This document shows, piece by piece, positions 18,439 to 26,867 of a stretch of DNA of 64,000 nucleotides. This stretch comes from Sphingobium sp. Leaf26 (GTDB taxonomy: Bacteria > Pseudomonadota > Alphaproteobacteria > Sphingomonadales > Sphingomonadaceae): NCBI RefSeq assembly GCF_001421665.1, contig NZ_LMKV01000005.1:1-64000 (forward strand), in the 5' to 3' direction. Each line of letters starts with the position of its first letter. Position 1 is the stretch's first letter. Below the pieces are notes generated by a model that saw nothing but the letters and a program-made list of their open reading frames with translations, ran no database searches and was not told the origin of the DNA. Both the position numbers and the translations under genes were made by a program.

Positions 18439-19428
18439 ATGGCCGAATGGCTCTATGAAGAAGGCATTGGCGAGGCCCGCGCCGCGCTGATCGAAAAGGG
18501 CAAGCTGGTCGAGGCGCTGATCGAGCGCGACGGCGATGCGGTTCGTCCGGGCGCCGTCGCGCAGGGGCGGCTGGTCGCCACCCTCATTCCCAAGAAGCGC
18601 GGCGTCGTGCGGCTGATTTCGGGCGAGGAAGTGCTGCTGGAGCCGATCCCGCCTCGGCTGTCCGAAGGGGCCAATGTGCTGGTCGAGATCATCCGCGAGG
18701 CGATCGCCGAGGAAGGCCGTCCCAAGCGCGCCAAGGGCCGCATGCCCCAGCCCGGATCGAAGCCCCATGCCGGCCCCAGCCTGTTGCAGCGCATCCGTGC
18801 CACCGGCACGCCCGTCATCCCCTGCCCCGCGCATGAGGAAGACCGGCTGGAAGCGCATGGCTGGAGCGAGTTGATGGACGAGGCGGTCAGTGGCGAAGTC
18901 GGCGCCGAAGACGCTGCGCTGCGCCTGTTCCTGACGCCGGCCATGGTGCTGATCGACGTCGACGGCTCGCTGCCACCTGCCCAGCTCGGCCCCAAGGGCG
19001 CGAAGCTGGCGGCGCAGGCAGTGCGGCGCATGGGCCTGTCCGGTTCGATCGGTATCGACCTGCCGACGATGAACAACAAGGACGAGCGGATGATCGCCGC
19101 CGCCCAGGTCGACAAATTCCTCCCGCTGCCGTTCGAGCGTACGGCCGTGAACGGCTTCGGCTTCCTTCAGATCATTCGCCGTCGCGAGCGGGCGAACCTG
19201 ATGGAATTGCTGCGTGAAGACCCGGTGCTGACCGCTGCGTTGGCGATGCTGCGCCGGGCGGAACGCCATGGCCAGGGCGGCGGCGCGACCATCACCGCCG
19301 CGCCCGCGATCATCGACCTGTTGCACAAGCGGGCCGACTGGATCGAAATGCTGGCCAAGCGGCGTGGAGGCGCAATCACCCTGAAGGCGGACGCTATGCT
19401 CGACCTGCCGGGCGGCCATGTCGCCTAA
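18439..19428 (+). CDS. Short ribonuclease E/G family protein
   Basis: A 329-aa protein matching the RNase E/G catalytic region: RGVVRLISGEEVLLEPIPPRL, a DNase I-like part with LIDVDGSLPP and IGIDLPTMNNKDER, and a small C-terminal segment. It is much shorter than RNase G (about 490 aa) or RNase E, and it lacks a recognisable CPxC zinc-link that tetramerises RNase E. It may act as a monomer or dimer, or on a narrower substrate range. It overlaps yacG by 11 bp. Confidence 0.85.
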   Translation: MAEWLYEEGIGEARAALIEKGKLVEALIERDGDAVRPGAVAQGRLVATLIPKKRGVVRLISGEEVLLEPIPPRLSEGANVLVEIIREAIAEEGRPKRAKGRMPQPGSKPHAGPSLLQRIRATGTPVIPCPAHEEDRLEAHGWSELMDEAVSGEVGAEDAALRLFLTPAMVLIDVDGSLPPAQLGPKGAKLAAQAVRRMGLSGSIGIDLPTMNNKDERMIAAAQVDKFLPLPFERTAVNGFGFLQIIRRRERANLMELLREDPVLTAALAMLRRAERHGQGGGATITAAPAIIDLLHKRADWIEMLAKRRGGAITLKADAMLDLPGGHVA

Positions 19429-19612
19429 GCCTGCCGCCTGCCCCGTCTGCGGCCAGCCGGCACAGGCCGCGACGCGCCCCTTTTGCAGCCCCGCCTGCCG
19501 CGATCGCGACCTGCTGCAATGGCTGGGCGAAGGCTATCGCGTGCCTGGCCCAGCCGCCGATAGCGACCTGCAAAAAAACGGCAATTATGGGCTGGACAGC
19601 GAGCCGGATTGA
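19418..19612 (+). CDS. yacG: DNA gyrase inhibitor YacG, zinc-binding
   Basis: A 64-aa protein with the Cys4 zinc site CPVCG and CSPACRDRDLLQWL, typical of YacG, which binds GyrB and blocks DNA binding by gyrase. The C-terminal tail is short and acidic. Translation is coupled by an 11-bp overlap with the upstream RNase-like gene. Confidence 0.9.
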   Translation: MSPKPAACPVCGQPAQAATRPFCSPACRDRDLLQWLGEGYRVPGPAADSDLQKNGNYGLDSEPD

Positions 19613-19662
19613 CGCTTATAGGCACGCCTCCATCCGGCGGACGCCTCCGCCGTCGACCCGAT

Positions 19663-19738
19663 GCCCGGGTAGCTCAGTTGGTAGAGCATGCGATTGAAAA
19701 TCGCAGTGTCGGCGGTTCGAATCCGTCCCCGGGCACCA
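19663..19738 (+). tRNA. tRNA-Phe (GAA)
   Basis: The acceptor stem GCCCGGG (19663-19669) pairs with CCCGGGC (19728-19734), followed by ACCA encoded in the DNA. The anticodon stem TGCGA/TCGCA encloses the loop TTGAAAA with anticodon GAA at 19696-19698. The T-arm has GGTTCGAATCC. 76 nt, complete. Confidence 0.97.
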
Positions 19739-19802
19739 CGTCTCCCATTATTGACCCTCATCCGCACCACGCGGTTCACGGCTTGCTTACCATTATCTGC
19801 TA

Positions 19803-21131
19803 ATGGCAGCGGTCATGAACATGGTCGAACCACGCGCGCCTTCCCCCTGCCCCAAATCCGCCGTCAGCCACGGTGTCGGCATCGCCGGGCTTGTCGGCCT
19901 TGGTCTGTGGACGCTGGTTGCGCGCCATTATGGCATGAACGGTCCCAATGCGGGGCTGGCCGCCGTCGTCGCCTGCGGGCTGCCGATGGTGCTGTGGTCG
20001 CTGATCGTCGACAAGGTGCATCGCAACGCATCCACCGGGATCGACTGGCGCAGCCCTGCCCGCACGGTGCGCGACGTGCTGGATATCAGCATCGTCAAGA
20101 TTGCCGGCCTGTGGGCGACATGGCTCGCCATCGCCATCTTCTACTGCATCGCCCGCTGGTACTGGTCGGGCAATTATCGCTTCTCCATGGACCTGTTCAT
20201 GGCGGCCGCGCCCTGGCTGCTGGCATTGTCCATCCCCTATGTGATCTGGATCGACCGGCGGCTGGTGGAGCCGAAGGATGCCTCCTACAGCTTTGGCCAG
20301 TGGGTCATCGGCGGCGTCGCGGGGCAGGCGGATATGGTGCAGGTCGCCCATCACGCCCGCGCCTGGGCGGTGAAGGGCTTCTTCCTCGCCTTCATGGTGT
20401 CGATCGTGCCGGGCAATTTCGCCAGCGTGGTGGAATGGCGGATCGAGGACGCCTTCGCCCATCCGGTTGCGCTGGCCGGTTTCCTGATCGCCGTCATGTT
20501 CATGATCGACGTCTGCCTGGCGACGGTCGGCTATATCCTGACCTTCAAGCCGCTGGATTCCCATATCCGCACCGCCAACCCCTATCTCGGCGGCTGGCTC
20601 GCGGCGCTGATCTGCTACCCGCCCTTCGTCCTGATGGGTGGCGGCGGGCCGCTCGACTATCACGCCGGCGGCGCGGAATGGGATTATTGGACGCAAAACA
20701 TGCCGGCGCTGCAATGGCTGATGGGCGGCTGGCTGGTTTTGCTCACTGGCGTCTACGCCTGGGCGACGGTGGCGTTCGGCCTGCGCTTTTCCAACCTGAC
20801 CCATCGCGGCATATTGACCCACGGCCCCTATCGCTGGACCCGCCACCCGGCCTATCTGGCCAAGAATCTGTTCTGGTGGTTTTCGGCGCTGCCGTTCCTG
20901 GCGGTGTCGGGCAGCCTGACCGACATGGTCCGCAACTGCGCGATGCTGGCACTGACCAACGCGGTCTATTACTGGCGCGCCAAGACGGAGGAGCAGCATC
21001 TGTCGGCCGATCCCGACTATCGCGCCTATAGCGACTGGATGGAGCGCAACGCCCCCGTGCCGCGCTTCTTCGCCTGGGTGACGGGGAAGAAGCGCGAAAC
21101 GATGACCGCCATGGCGCAGCCGGCGGAGTAA
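19803..21131 (+). CDS. Multi-pass membrane protein, isoprenylcysteine carboxyl methyltransferase-like
   Basis: A 442-aa membrane protein with about 9-10 hydrophobic segments. The C-terminal part has the ICMT/PEMT-type signature: GPYRWTRHPAYLAKNLFWW followed by EEQHLSADPDYRAYSDWM, which forms the SAM-binding site in this superfamily. The N-terminal 250 residues are an extra membrane domain. The substrate is unknown; bacterial relatives may methylate lipids or small molecules. It is a single gene after tRNA-Phe and convergent with gshA. Confidence 0.78.
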   Translation: MAAVMNMVEPRAPSPCPKSAVSHGVGIAGLVGLGLWTLVARHYGMNGPNAGLAAVVACGLPMVLWSLIVDKVHRNASTGIDWRSPARTVRDVLDISIVKIAGLWATWLAIAIFYCIARWYWSGNYRFSMDLFMAAAPWLLALSIPYVIWIDRRLVEPKDASYSFGQWVIGGVAGQADMVQVAHHARAWAVKGFFLAFMVSIVPGNFASVVEWRIEDAFAHPVALAGFLIAVMFMIDVCLATVGYILTFKPLDSHIRTANPYLGGWLAALICYPPFVLMGGGGPLDYHAGGAEWDYWTQNMPALQWLMGGWLVLLTGVYAWATVAFGLRFSNLTHRGILTHGPYRWTRHPAYLAKNLFWWFSALPFLAVSGSLTDMVRNCAMLALTNAVYYWRAKTEEQHLSADPDYRAYSDWMERNAPVPRFFAWVTGKKRETMTAMAQPAE

Positions 21132-21169
21132 AATACCCCCTCCCCCTCTTCGCCTTGCGCCTTTCGACA

Positions 21170-21197
21170 TTTGAAGGAGACATGTGGCTCTTTCAAA
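21170..21197. terminator. Candidate bidirectional terminator hairpin
   Basis: TTTGAAGGAG (21170-21179) pairs with CTCTTTCAAA (21188-21197) with one G-U type mismatch and an 8-nt loop, between the convergent methyltransferase-like gene and gshA. The stem is flanked by short A/T runs on both sides. Plausible as a shared terminator; not strong. Confidence 0.4.
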
Positions 21198-21219
21198 CAG
21201 GACGAATGGAGGTTGCCGG

Positions 21220-22593
21220 TCAGAAACTCTCTTCCTCGTAGACCTTGCTCAGGTCGCCCTGCCATTCGCCATGATAGCGTTCGAGCAGGCGTTCGGCATT
21301 GGTCTTGCCGCTGGCGACCACTTCGTCGAGGAAGGACAGATAGCCCGTCTCATTGTCGCCCGCGCCATTCAGGCGCCCCCGCGCGGCCAGACCCGAACGG
21401 GCGATATCGACCACCTGCCCCGCAATGTCGCGCAGCTTGCGCCCGCCACCGATCGGCGCATCCAGACCCAGCTTCGGCACGGAATCGCGCAGCGTCTGCC
21501 GTTCCTCCATGCTCCAGTCCTTGACCACATCCCACGCCGCGTCCAGCGCGCCCTGATCGTAGAGCAGACCGACCCACAAGGCCGGCAGCGCACAGATGCG
21601 GTTCCACGGGCCACCATCGGCCCCGCGCATTTCCAGAAAACTCTTCATCCGCACTTCGGGGAAGGCAGTGGAGAGGTGATCCTCCCAATCCTTCTCGGTC
21701 GGCTTCTCGCCCGGCAGCACCGCCAGCTTCCCGTCGAGGAAATCGCGGAAGCTATGGCCCGCCGCGTCGATATATTTGCCGTCGCGGTAGACGAAATACA
21801 TCGACACATCGAGCGCATAGTCGGCATAGCGTTCGTAGCCGAAGCCATCCTCGAACACGAAGGGCAGCATGCCGGTGCGGCCCGGATCGGTATCCGACCA
21901 GATATGGCTGCGATAGGAGAGAAAGCCGTTTGGCTTGCCTTCGGTAAAGGGTGAATTGGCGAACAGCGCGGTCGCGAGCGGTTGCAGCGCAAGGCTCACG
22001 CGGAACTTCTGCGCCATGTCCGCCTCGCTGCCATAGTCGAGGTTGGTCTGGATCGTGCAGGTGCGTAGCATCATGTCGAGGCCCATCGACCCCACGCGCG
22101 GCATGTGGCGCAGCATGATCTCGTACCGGCCCTTGGGCATGATCGGCAATTGCGCGCGAGTCTTGTCCGGCCACATGCCAAGTCCCAGAAAGCCCAGGCC
22201 CAGCATGTCGCCGACATATTTCACCTGCTCCAGATGGCGGCCGGTTTCGGCGCAGGTCTGGTGGAGGTTGTCGAGCGGCGCACCACTGAGTTCCAACTGG
22301 CCGGCAGGCTCCAGACTGATCGTGCCGTCGGTGCCGGACAGGGCGATGATATTCTCGCCCTCGAACACCGGGTTCCAGCCATAGCGGGTCAGGCCGATCA
22401 GCAAGGTATGGATGCCGCCCATCTCCTCATAGGAAGGGGCGTGATGATCCTTGCGGTTATAGACGAATTTCTCGTGCTCGGTCCCGATCCGCCAGCGCTC
22501 CTTGGGCTTTTCGCCGTTGGAAAAGGCCGCGATCAGCTGGTCGCGATTCTCGATGACGGGATCATGATTCCCTGAGTCTGTTCTGGTGCTCAT
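21220..22593 (-). CDS. gshA: Glutamate-cysteine ligase, plant/alphaproteobacterial type
   Basis: A 457-aa enzyme catalysing the first step of glutathione synthesis (Glu + Cys + ATP). Family signatures are WRIGTEHEKFVY, GWNPVFEGENIIAL, SLEPAGQLELSGAP, GKYIDAAGHSFRDFL and RMKSFLEMRGADGGP. This class is distinct from the E. coli GshA family. It follows rsmE on the same strand after 99 bp and may be co-transcribed. gshB is not in the window. Confidence 0.95.
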   Translation of the reverse strand: MSTRTDSGNHDPVIENRDQLIAAFSNGEKPKERWRIGTEHEKFVYNRKDHHAPSYEEMGGIHTLLIGLTRYGWNPVFEGENIIALSGTDGTISLEPAGQLELSGAPLDNLHQTCAETGRHLEQVKYVGDMLGLGFLGLGMWPDKTRAQLPIMPKGRYEIMLRHMPRVGSMGLDMMLRTCTIQTNLDYGSEADMAQKFRVSLALQPLATALFANSPFTEGKPNGFLSYRSHIWSDTDPGRTGMLPFVFEDGFGYERYADYALDVSMYFVYRDGKYIDAAGHSFRDFLDGKLAVLPGEKPTEKDWEDHLSTAFPEVRMKSFLEMRGADGGPWNRICALPALWVGLLYDQGALDAAWDVVKDWSMEERQTLRDSVPKLGLDAPIGGGRKLRDIAGQVVDIARSGLAARGRLNGAGDNETGYLSFLDEVVASGKTNAERLLERYHGEWQGDLSKVYEEESF

Positions 22594-22692
22594 GCCCCGC
22601 CCTTACTGCTTCCCCTAAGCGCGTCAAACAAGAGCGCGCGGCTGACAGATAAGTCGCGCCTATGCTTCGCGCAATAACATAGCGAAACGAAA

Positions 22693-23439
22693 CTATTTCC
22701 AGTCGCCATTGATCGTCATCCAGGCCGATGTCGCGGCGATGGCCGCCGTCTCCGCGCGCAGGATGCGCGGGCCGAGCGATACCGGCACCGCGCCGGGCGT
22801 TGCGCGAATCGCTTCCCGCTCGACAGGATCGAATCCCCCCTCCGGCCCGACCAGAAAGGCGGCGGGGCCGGGATGCGTCCGCAACGTTTCTTCCAATGGC
22901 GCGCCCCCCGTCTCGTCCGCGAAGAACAGATGCCGGCCGGGCGTCCAGCCTTTCAGCAGCGCGTCCAGCTTCACCATCTCGCCCAGTTCCGGCAGCGCGG
23001 TCCGCCCGCACTGCTCCGCTGCCTCGACCAGATGGGCATGCAACCGATCCAGGTTCAACTTGTCCACCACCGCGCGCCGGGTCAGCACCGGCTGAAGCCG
23101 CGCCACGCCCAGTTCGCATGCCTTTTCCGCGATCAGGTCGATCCGCCCCTTCTTGATCGGCGCGCAGCACAGCCAGAAATCGGGCACATGCTCCGGCGGC
23201 CTGGTCTGCTGAACGCATTCCAGCACCAGGTCGCGCTTGCGGATATCCCGCGCGCGCGCTGCCCATTCGCCCGACCGGCCATCGAACAGCAGCACGATAT
23301 CGTCGGGCTTCACCCGCATGACGCTGATGAGGTAATGGGCCGGATTGCCGTCGACCGGCACCACCACGCCTTCGCCCAACTGGGTTTCGACATGCAGGCG
23401 CGGCGCGCTTTGCGGGGGCCAGGCGGGGGTAGCGGTCAC
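22693..23439 (-). CDS. rsmE: 16S rRNA (uracil1498-N3)-methyltransferase
   Basis: A 248-aa SPOUT-class methyltransferase. Visible motifs are an N-terminal PUA-like part (HYLISVMRVKPDD), then FWLCCAPIKKGRIDLIAEKACELGV, VGPEGGFDPVEREAI and the SAM-knot LGPRILRAETAAI. The start is GTG at 23439, giving the expected N-terminus; the upstream in-frame extension looks non-coding. It is divergent from ubiA with only 47 bp between starts, so promoters must lie very close or overlap. Confidence 0.93.
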   Translation of the reverse strand: MTATPAWPPQSAPRLHVETQLGEGVVVPVDGNPAHYLISVMRVKPDDIVLLFDGRSGEWAARARDIRKRDLVLECVQQTRPPEHVPDFWLCCAPIKKGRIDLIAEKACELGVARLQPVLTRRAVVDKLNLDRLHAHLVEAAEQCGRTALPELGEMVKLDALLKGWTPGRHLFFADETGGAPLEETLRTHPGPAAFLVGPEGGFDPVEREAIRATPGAVPVSLGPRILRAETAAIAATSAWMTINGDWK

Positions 23440-23486
23440 ATGCGTCTCTTGTCTTGCCGGATAGATGTTCTTCCCTAAAGAGAAGC

Positions 23487-24434
23487 ATGGCCCTTCGACA
23501 AGCGTTAGGGCGGACGGAGTCGCAGTTGAATCAGACCATCGTTCCCGACAGCGAAGCGCGCGGCCTGCTCGCCCGCCTGCCGGATATGCCCCGCACGCTG
23601 GCGCAACTGGCGCGATTCGACCGGCCGATCGGCTGGTGGCTGCTGTTCTGGCCCGGCGCATGGTCCGTGGCGCTGGCCGGTGGCGGCTTTGCCCGCTGGC
23701 CGCTGATCGGCTGGCTGTTGCTGGGCAGCATCGCCATGCGGGGCGCGGGCTGCGTGTTCAACGATATCGTCGATCGCGATCTCGACCGGAAGGTCGCCCG
23801 TACCGCCGCCCGGCCGCTGGCCAGCGGGGCGATGTCGGTCAAGGTCGCCTGGGCCTGGCTCCTCGCATTGTGCCTGATCGGCCTGATCGTCCTGCTGCAA
23901 CTCACTTTTTATGCGCAGGTCGTGGCGCTCGGCAGTCTGGTGCTGGTCGCCGCCTATCCCTTCATGAAGCGGATCACCGGCTGGCCGCAGGTCTGGCTCG
24001 GCCTCGTCTTTTCCTGGGCCGCGCTGGTCGGCTGGAGCGAGGTGGCGGGCGCGCTGACCCTGCCCGGCCTGCTGCTTTATGCCGGCAGCATCTTCTGGGT
24101 GGTGGGCTATGACACCATCTATGCGTTGCAGGACCGGGAAGATGACGCGCTGATCGGCATCGGGTCCAGCGCGCTGTCGATGGGCCGCCATGTGCGGGGC
24201 GGCGTGACATTATGTTACGCGCTGGCTCTGGCCTTGTGGGGCGGCGCGATCTGGCAGATACGGCCGCAGGGGCTGGCGCTGGCCGCCCTGCTGCCCATGG
24301 CCGTCCACCTGATGTGGCAGACGGGCACGTTGAAGGAAGATGGAGTCGATCCCCTGCGTAAATTCCGGTCCAACCGCTTTTCCGGTTTGCTGATGTTCCT
24401 GGGCTGCCTGGTCGTGGGGAGTGCATCGCTATGA
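23487..24434 (+). CDS. ubiA: 4-hydroxybenzoate polyprenyltransferase
   Basis: A 315-aa integral membrane prenyltransferase of ubiquinone synthesis. Two aspartate-rich motifs are intact: NDIVDRDLDRKVARTAARPL and DREDDALIGIGSSAL; about 8-9 membrane helices surround them. The ATG at 23487 follows AAGAGAAG. It overlaps the phospholipase D-like gene by 4 bp (ATGA). Confidence 0.94.
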   Translation: MALRQALGRTESQLNQTIVPDSEARGLLARLPDMPRTLAQLARFDRPIGWWLLFWPGAWSVALAGGGFARWPLIGWLLLGSIAMRGAGCVFNDIVDRDLDRKVARTAARPLASGAMSVKVAWAWLLALCLIGLIVLLQLTFYAQVVALGSLVLVAAYPFMKRITGWPQVWLGLVFSWAALVGWSEVAGALTLPGLLLYAGSIFWVVGYDTIYALQDREDDALIGIGSSALSMGRHVRGGVTLCYALALALWGGAIWQIRPQGLALAALLPMAVHLMWQTGTLKEDGVDPLRKFRSNRFSGLLMFLGCLVVGSASL

Positions 24435-25885
24435 CCCCGCAACCGGGTACGGATTGCTGGCGCATCGCCCGCGCCGAAAAGGCCAGCGTCATCATCGACG
24501 CCGACAATTATTTCCGCATCGCCCGCGACGCGATGATGAAGGCCAGGCGTCGAATCATGCTGATCGGCTGGGATTTCGATCCCGCCATCAGCCTGATTCG
24601 CGAGGATGAGGCGAAGGACGGCGCGCCCGTCGTCATCGGCGATTTCATCACCTGGCTGGTGGAGCGGAACCCGGAACTGGAAATCTTCCTGCTGCGCTGG
24701 GACGTCGGCGCGATCAAGTCGATGGCCAAACCCTCCCACCTCGTCACCACATTGCGCTGGATGGCGCATTCCCGCATCACCGTGAAGCTGGATGGCCATC
24801 ATCCGCCTGCCGCGTCCCATCATCAGAAAATCGTGGTGATCGACGATTGCTTCGCCTTTTGCGGCGGCATCGACATGACCGGCGACCGCTGGGACACGCG
24901 CCATCATCGCGATGAGGAACCGGGCCGGCTGCATCCCGACGGATCGCCCTATGGCCCCTGGCATGACGCCACCACCGCGCTGGCCGGCCCCATCGCTGCG
25001 GCGCTGGGCGAACATGCGCGTAACCGTTGGGCCGGCGCTGGCGGCGATCCGCTGGAACCGGTCGAAGGTGTCTCGGATTGCTGGCCCGAAAAGCTGCCGG
25101 TGCAGTTTGAGGGCGTGGACATCGCTATCGCCCGGTCCGCGCCGAAAATGGACGATCAGGAAGAACTGATCGAGATCGAGCAGCTCTACCTGAATCAGAT
25201 CGCGGCGGCGAAACGGCATATCTATGCCGAAAGCCAATATTTCGCCTCCCGCCGCATTGCCGAAGCGATCGCCAAGCGCCTCAGCGAAGCGGACGGGCCG
25301 GAGATCGTCATCGTCAATCCGGAACAGGCCGATGGCTGGCTGGAACAGCAGGCGATGGATACGGCGCGCGCGCGCCTCTACGAAACGCTGAAAAGCCGCG
25401 ATCCTCATGGCCGTTTCCGCATCTACCACCCCTTCACCAGTCGCGGCGTGCCCATCTACGTCCACGCCAAGATCCTGATCGTGGACGACCGGCTGATCCG
25501 CGTCGGCTCTTCCAACATGAACAACCGCTCGATGCGGCTGGACACCGAATGTGACGTGTCGATCGACACCGCGCTGCCGGGCAATGACGGGCGGCAGGCG
25601 ACGATCCTGAAGATCCGCGACGACCTGATCGCCGAACATCTCGACCTGCCGGCCGAGCGGGTGTCGGCGGTCATCGCCGAGCGTGGCCTGATGGCCGGAC
25701 TTGAGGAACTGCGCCAGAAACCCGGCCGGACGCTGCGCCCCTATGTGACGCCGGACCTGAACGACGTGCAGCAATGGATCGCCGACCATGAAATACTGGA
25801 CCCCGAAGGCCCGGAGGAAATGTTCGAGCCGGTCAGCGAACGCGGCCTGTTCCGCCGGATGAAGGGTTGGTTCGGGCGGGGATGA
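24431..25885 (+). CDS. Phospholipase D-like protein (two HKD motifs)
   Basis: A 484-aa protein with two HxKxxxxD motifs: HHQKIVVIDDCFAFCGGID (about residue 135) and VHAKILIVDDRLIRVGSSNM (about residue 345). Both are needed for the PLD phosphodiesterase fold, so activity is likely. There is no clear signal peptide. Candidate roles are phospholipid transphosphatidylation (cardiolipin-like synthesis) or phospholipase activity. The translational overlap with ubiA suggests shared expression rather than shared pathway. Confidence 0.88.
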   Translation: MTPQPGTDCWRIARAEKASVIIDADNYFRIARDAMMKARRRIMLIGWDFDPAISLIREDEAKDGAPVVIGDFITWLVERNPELEIFLLRWDVGAIKSMAKPSHLVTTLRWMAHSRITVKLDGHHPPAASHHQKIVVIDDCFAFCGGIDMTGDRWDTRHHRDEEPGRLHPDGSPYGPWHDATTALAGPIAAALGEHARNRWAGAGGDPLEPVEGVSDCWPEKLPVQFEGVDIAIARSAPKMDDQEELIEIEQLYLNQIAAAKRHIYAESQYFASRRIAEAIAKRLSEADGPEIVIVNPEQADGWLEQQAMDTARARLYETLKSRDPHGRFRIYHPFTSRGVPIYVHAKILIVDDRLIRVGSSNMNNRSMRLDTECDVSIDTALPGNDGRQATILKIRDDLIAEHLDLPAERVSAVIAERGLMAGLEELRQKPGRTLRPYVTPDLNDVQQWIADHEILDPEGPEEMFEPVSERGLFRRMKGWFGRG

Positions 25886-25894
25886 TAAAGCTGT

Positions 25895-25998
25895 CCTATC
25901 GGATAGGCCCTGCCTCATAATGGCCCACGGCACTTTCCGATAGGATCACCGCAGCGTAATTTAATGTCGAAATCTGCGGGAAAAGTGCGAAGTTAAGC
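25895..25998 (+). repeat. Intergenic repeat, copy B (palindromes plus GTGCGAAGTTAAGC tail)
   Basis: The palindrome CCTATCGGATAGG (25895-25907), a second facing arm CCGATAGGA (25938-25946), then the tail GTGCGAAGTTAAGC ending at 25998. The last 24 nt match copy A at 8996-9019 with one difference. It lies between the phospholipase D-like gene and the convergent gene at 26035, so here it cannot be a promoter of a downstream plus-strand gene; this favours a mobile or dispersed repeat. Confidence 0.55.
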
Positions 25999-26034
25999 GA
26001 ATATCCGTCTTCGCTTCTGCAAACATGATGAGGA

Positions 26035-26853
26035 CTAATCCAGCTTCCTCACCCGGCTGATATGGGCGCCGTTGACCAGCCACAGCCATTTGTCAGTCGT
26101 GGCGACGGCGACAGGCTTGCGCATCCATAATGACATATAGGCATGAATTTCAGTGGGGCGGGGATCGAGCAAATGGGTGATGAACATCATCTTTGCCTGC
26201 TCCTGTCTGGGGGCCTGAAAGCAGGTTTTCATGAAAGCCCGGCTGGACAGGATCTTGCCGTCCTTGTCCACTTCCAGCCTGTAATGGCCGCCGAACGGAT
26301 AGCGATCGGTCGTGACCTGAGGTGTCAAAAGATAGACGCTGATCGGGCCATTTTCCTGATCGGGTGGCAGGACGACCGGATTGAACGGCCTGTCGGAGCA
26401 AGGCGCAAGAACGGAGGCCTGCGCCAGAGCGGCCTCCTTTGCCGCGACCAGACGCAAGGCGAGGGGTGACAGCGGTTCGCGTTGCTGCGGCGTGTACCAG
26501 GATTGGCCGGTGACTGTCGCGCCCTGCGCATCCATTCTCGCCAGCGCAAAGAAGGCGTCATCGGCTTTGCCATAATAGATGACGGACAGGCCGTCACCCT
26601 TCGGCTCGATCACCCATCCCTGAGCACCGTTGCGGGCCAGTTCGTCCAGTCGCGCACCGATCGCGTCCGTCGAGTGCCATGCGGCCTGATCATAATCGAA
26701 AATACGCGATCCCAGCGCGCCAATGCGGGCTAGATCGTCCTCCTCCTCCCCCACCACGGGCAACGAAGGCGTCGTGGCAGATCCACCAGCGGAACTCAGA
26801 AACGCGCCGGTCAGGCCGATCATCATGCGCACCAGAAGAGCATGCCTTGTCAA
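26035..26853 (-). CDS. Exported protein of unknown function
   Basis: 272 aa. The N-terminus (LVRMMIGLTGAFLSSAGGSA) looks like a signal peptide, possibly followed by cleavage near residue 26. The rest has no domain I recognise; two cysteines (around residues 154 and 212) could form a disulfide. The start is uncertain: TTG 26853 has GGGGGA just upstream, while ATG 26826 has no good ribosome binding site. It begins 14 bp after the smc stop codon and is probably the last gene of that operon. Confidence 0.65.
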   Translation of the reverse strand: MTRHALLVRMMIGLTGAFLSSAGGSATTPSLPVVGEEEDDLARIGALGSRIFDYDQAAWHSTDAIGARLDELARNGAQGWVIEPKGDGLSVIYYGKADDAFFALARMDAQGATVTGQSWYTPQQREPLSPLALRLVAAKEAALAQASVLAPCSDRPFNPVVLPPDQENGPISVYLLTPQVTTDRYPFGGHYRLEVDKDGKILSSRAFMKTCFQAPRQEQAKMMFITHLLDPRPTEIHAYMSLWMRKPVAVATTDKWLWLVNGAHISRVRKLD

Positions 26854-26867
26854 ACTGTCCCCCGTTT

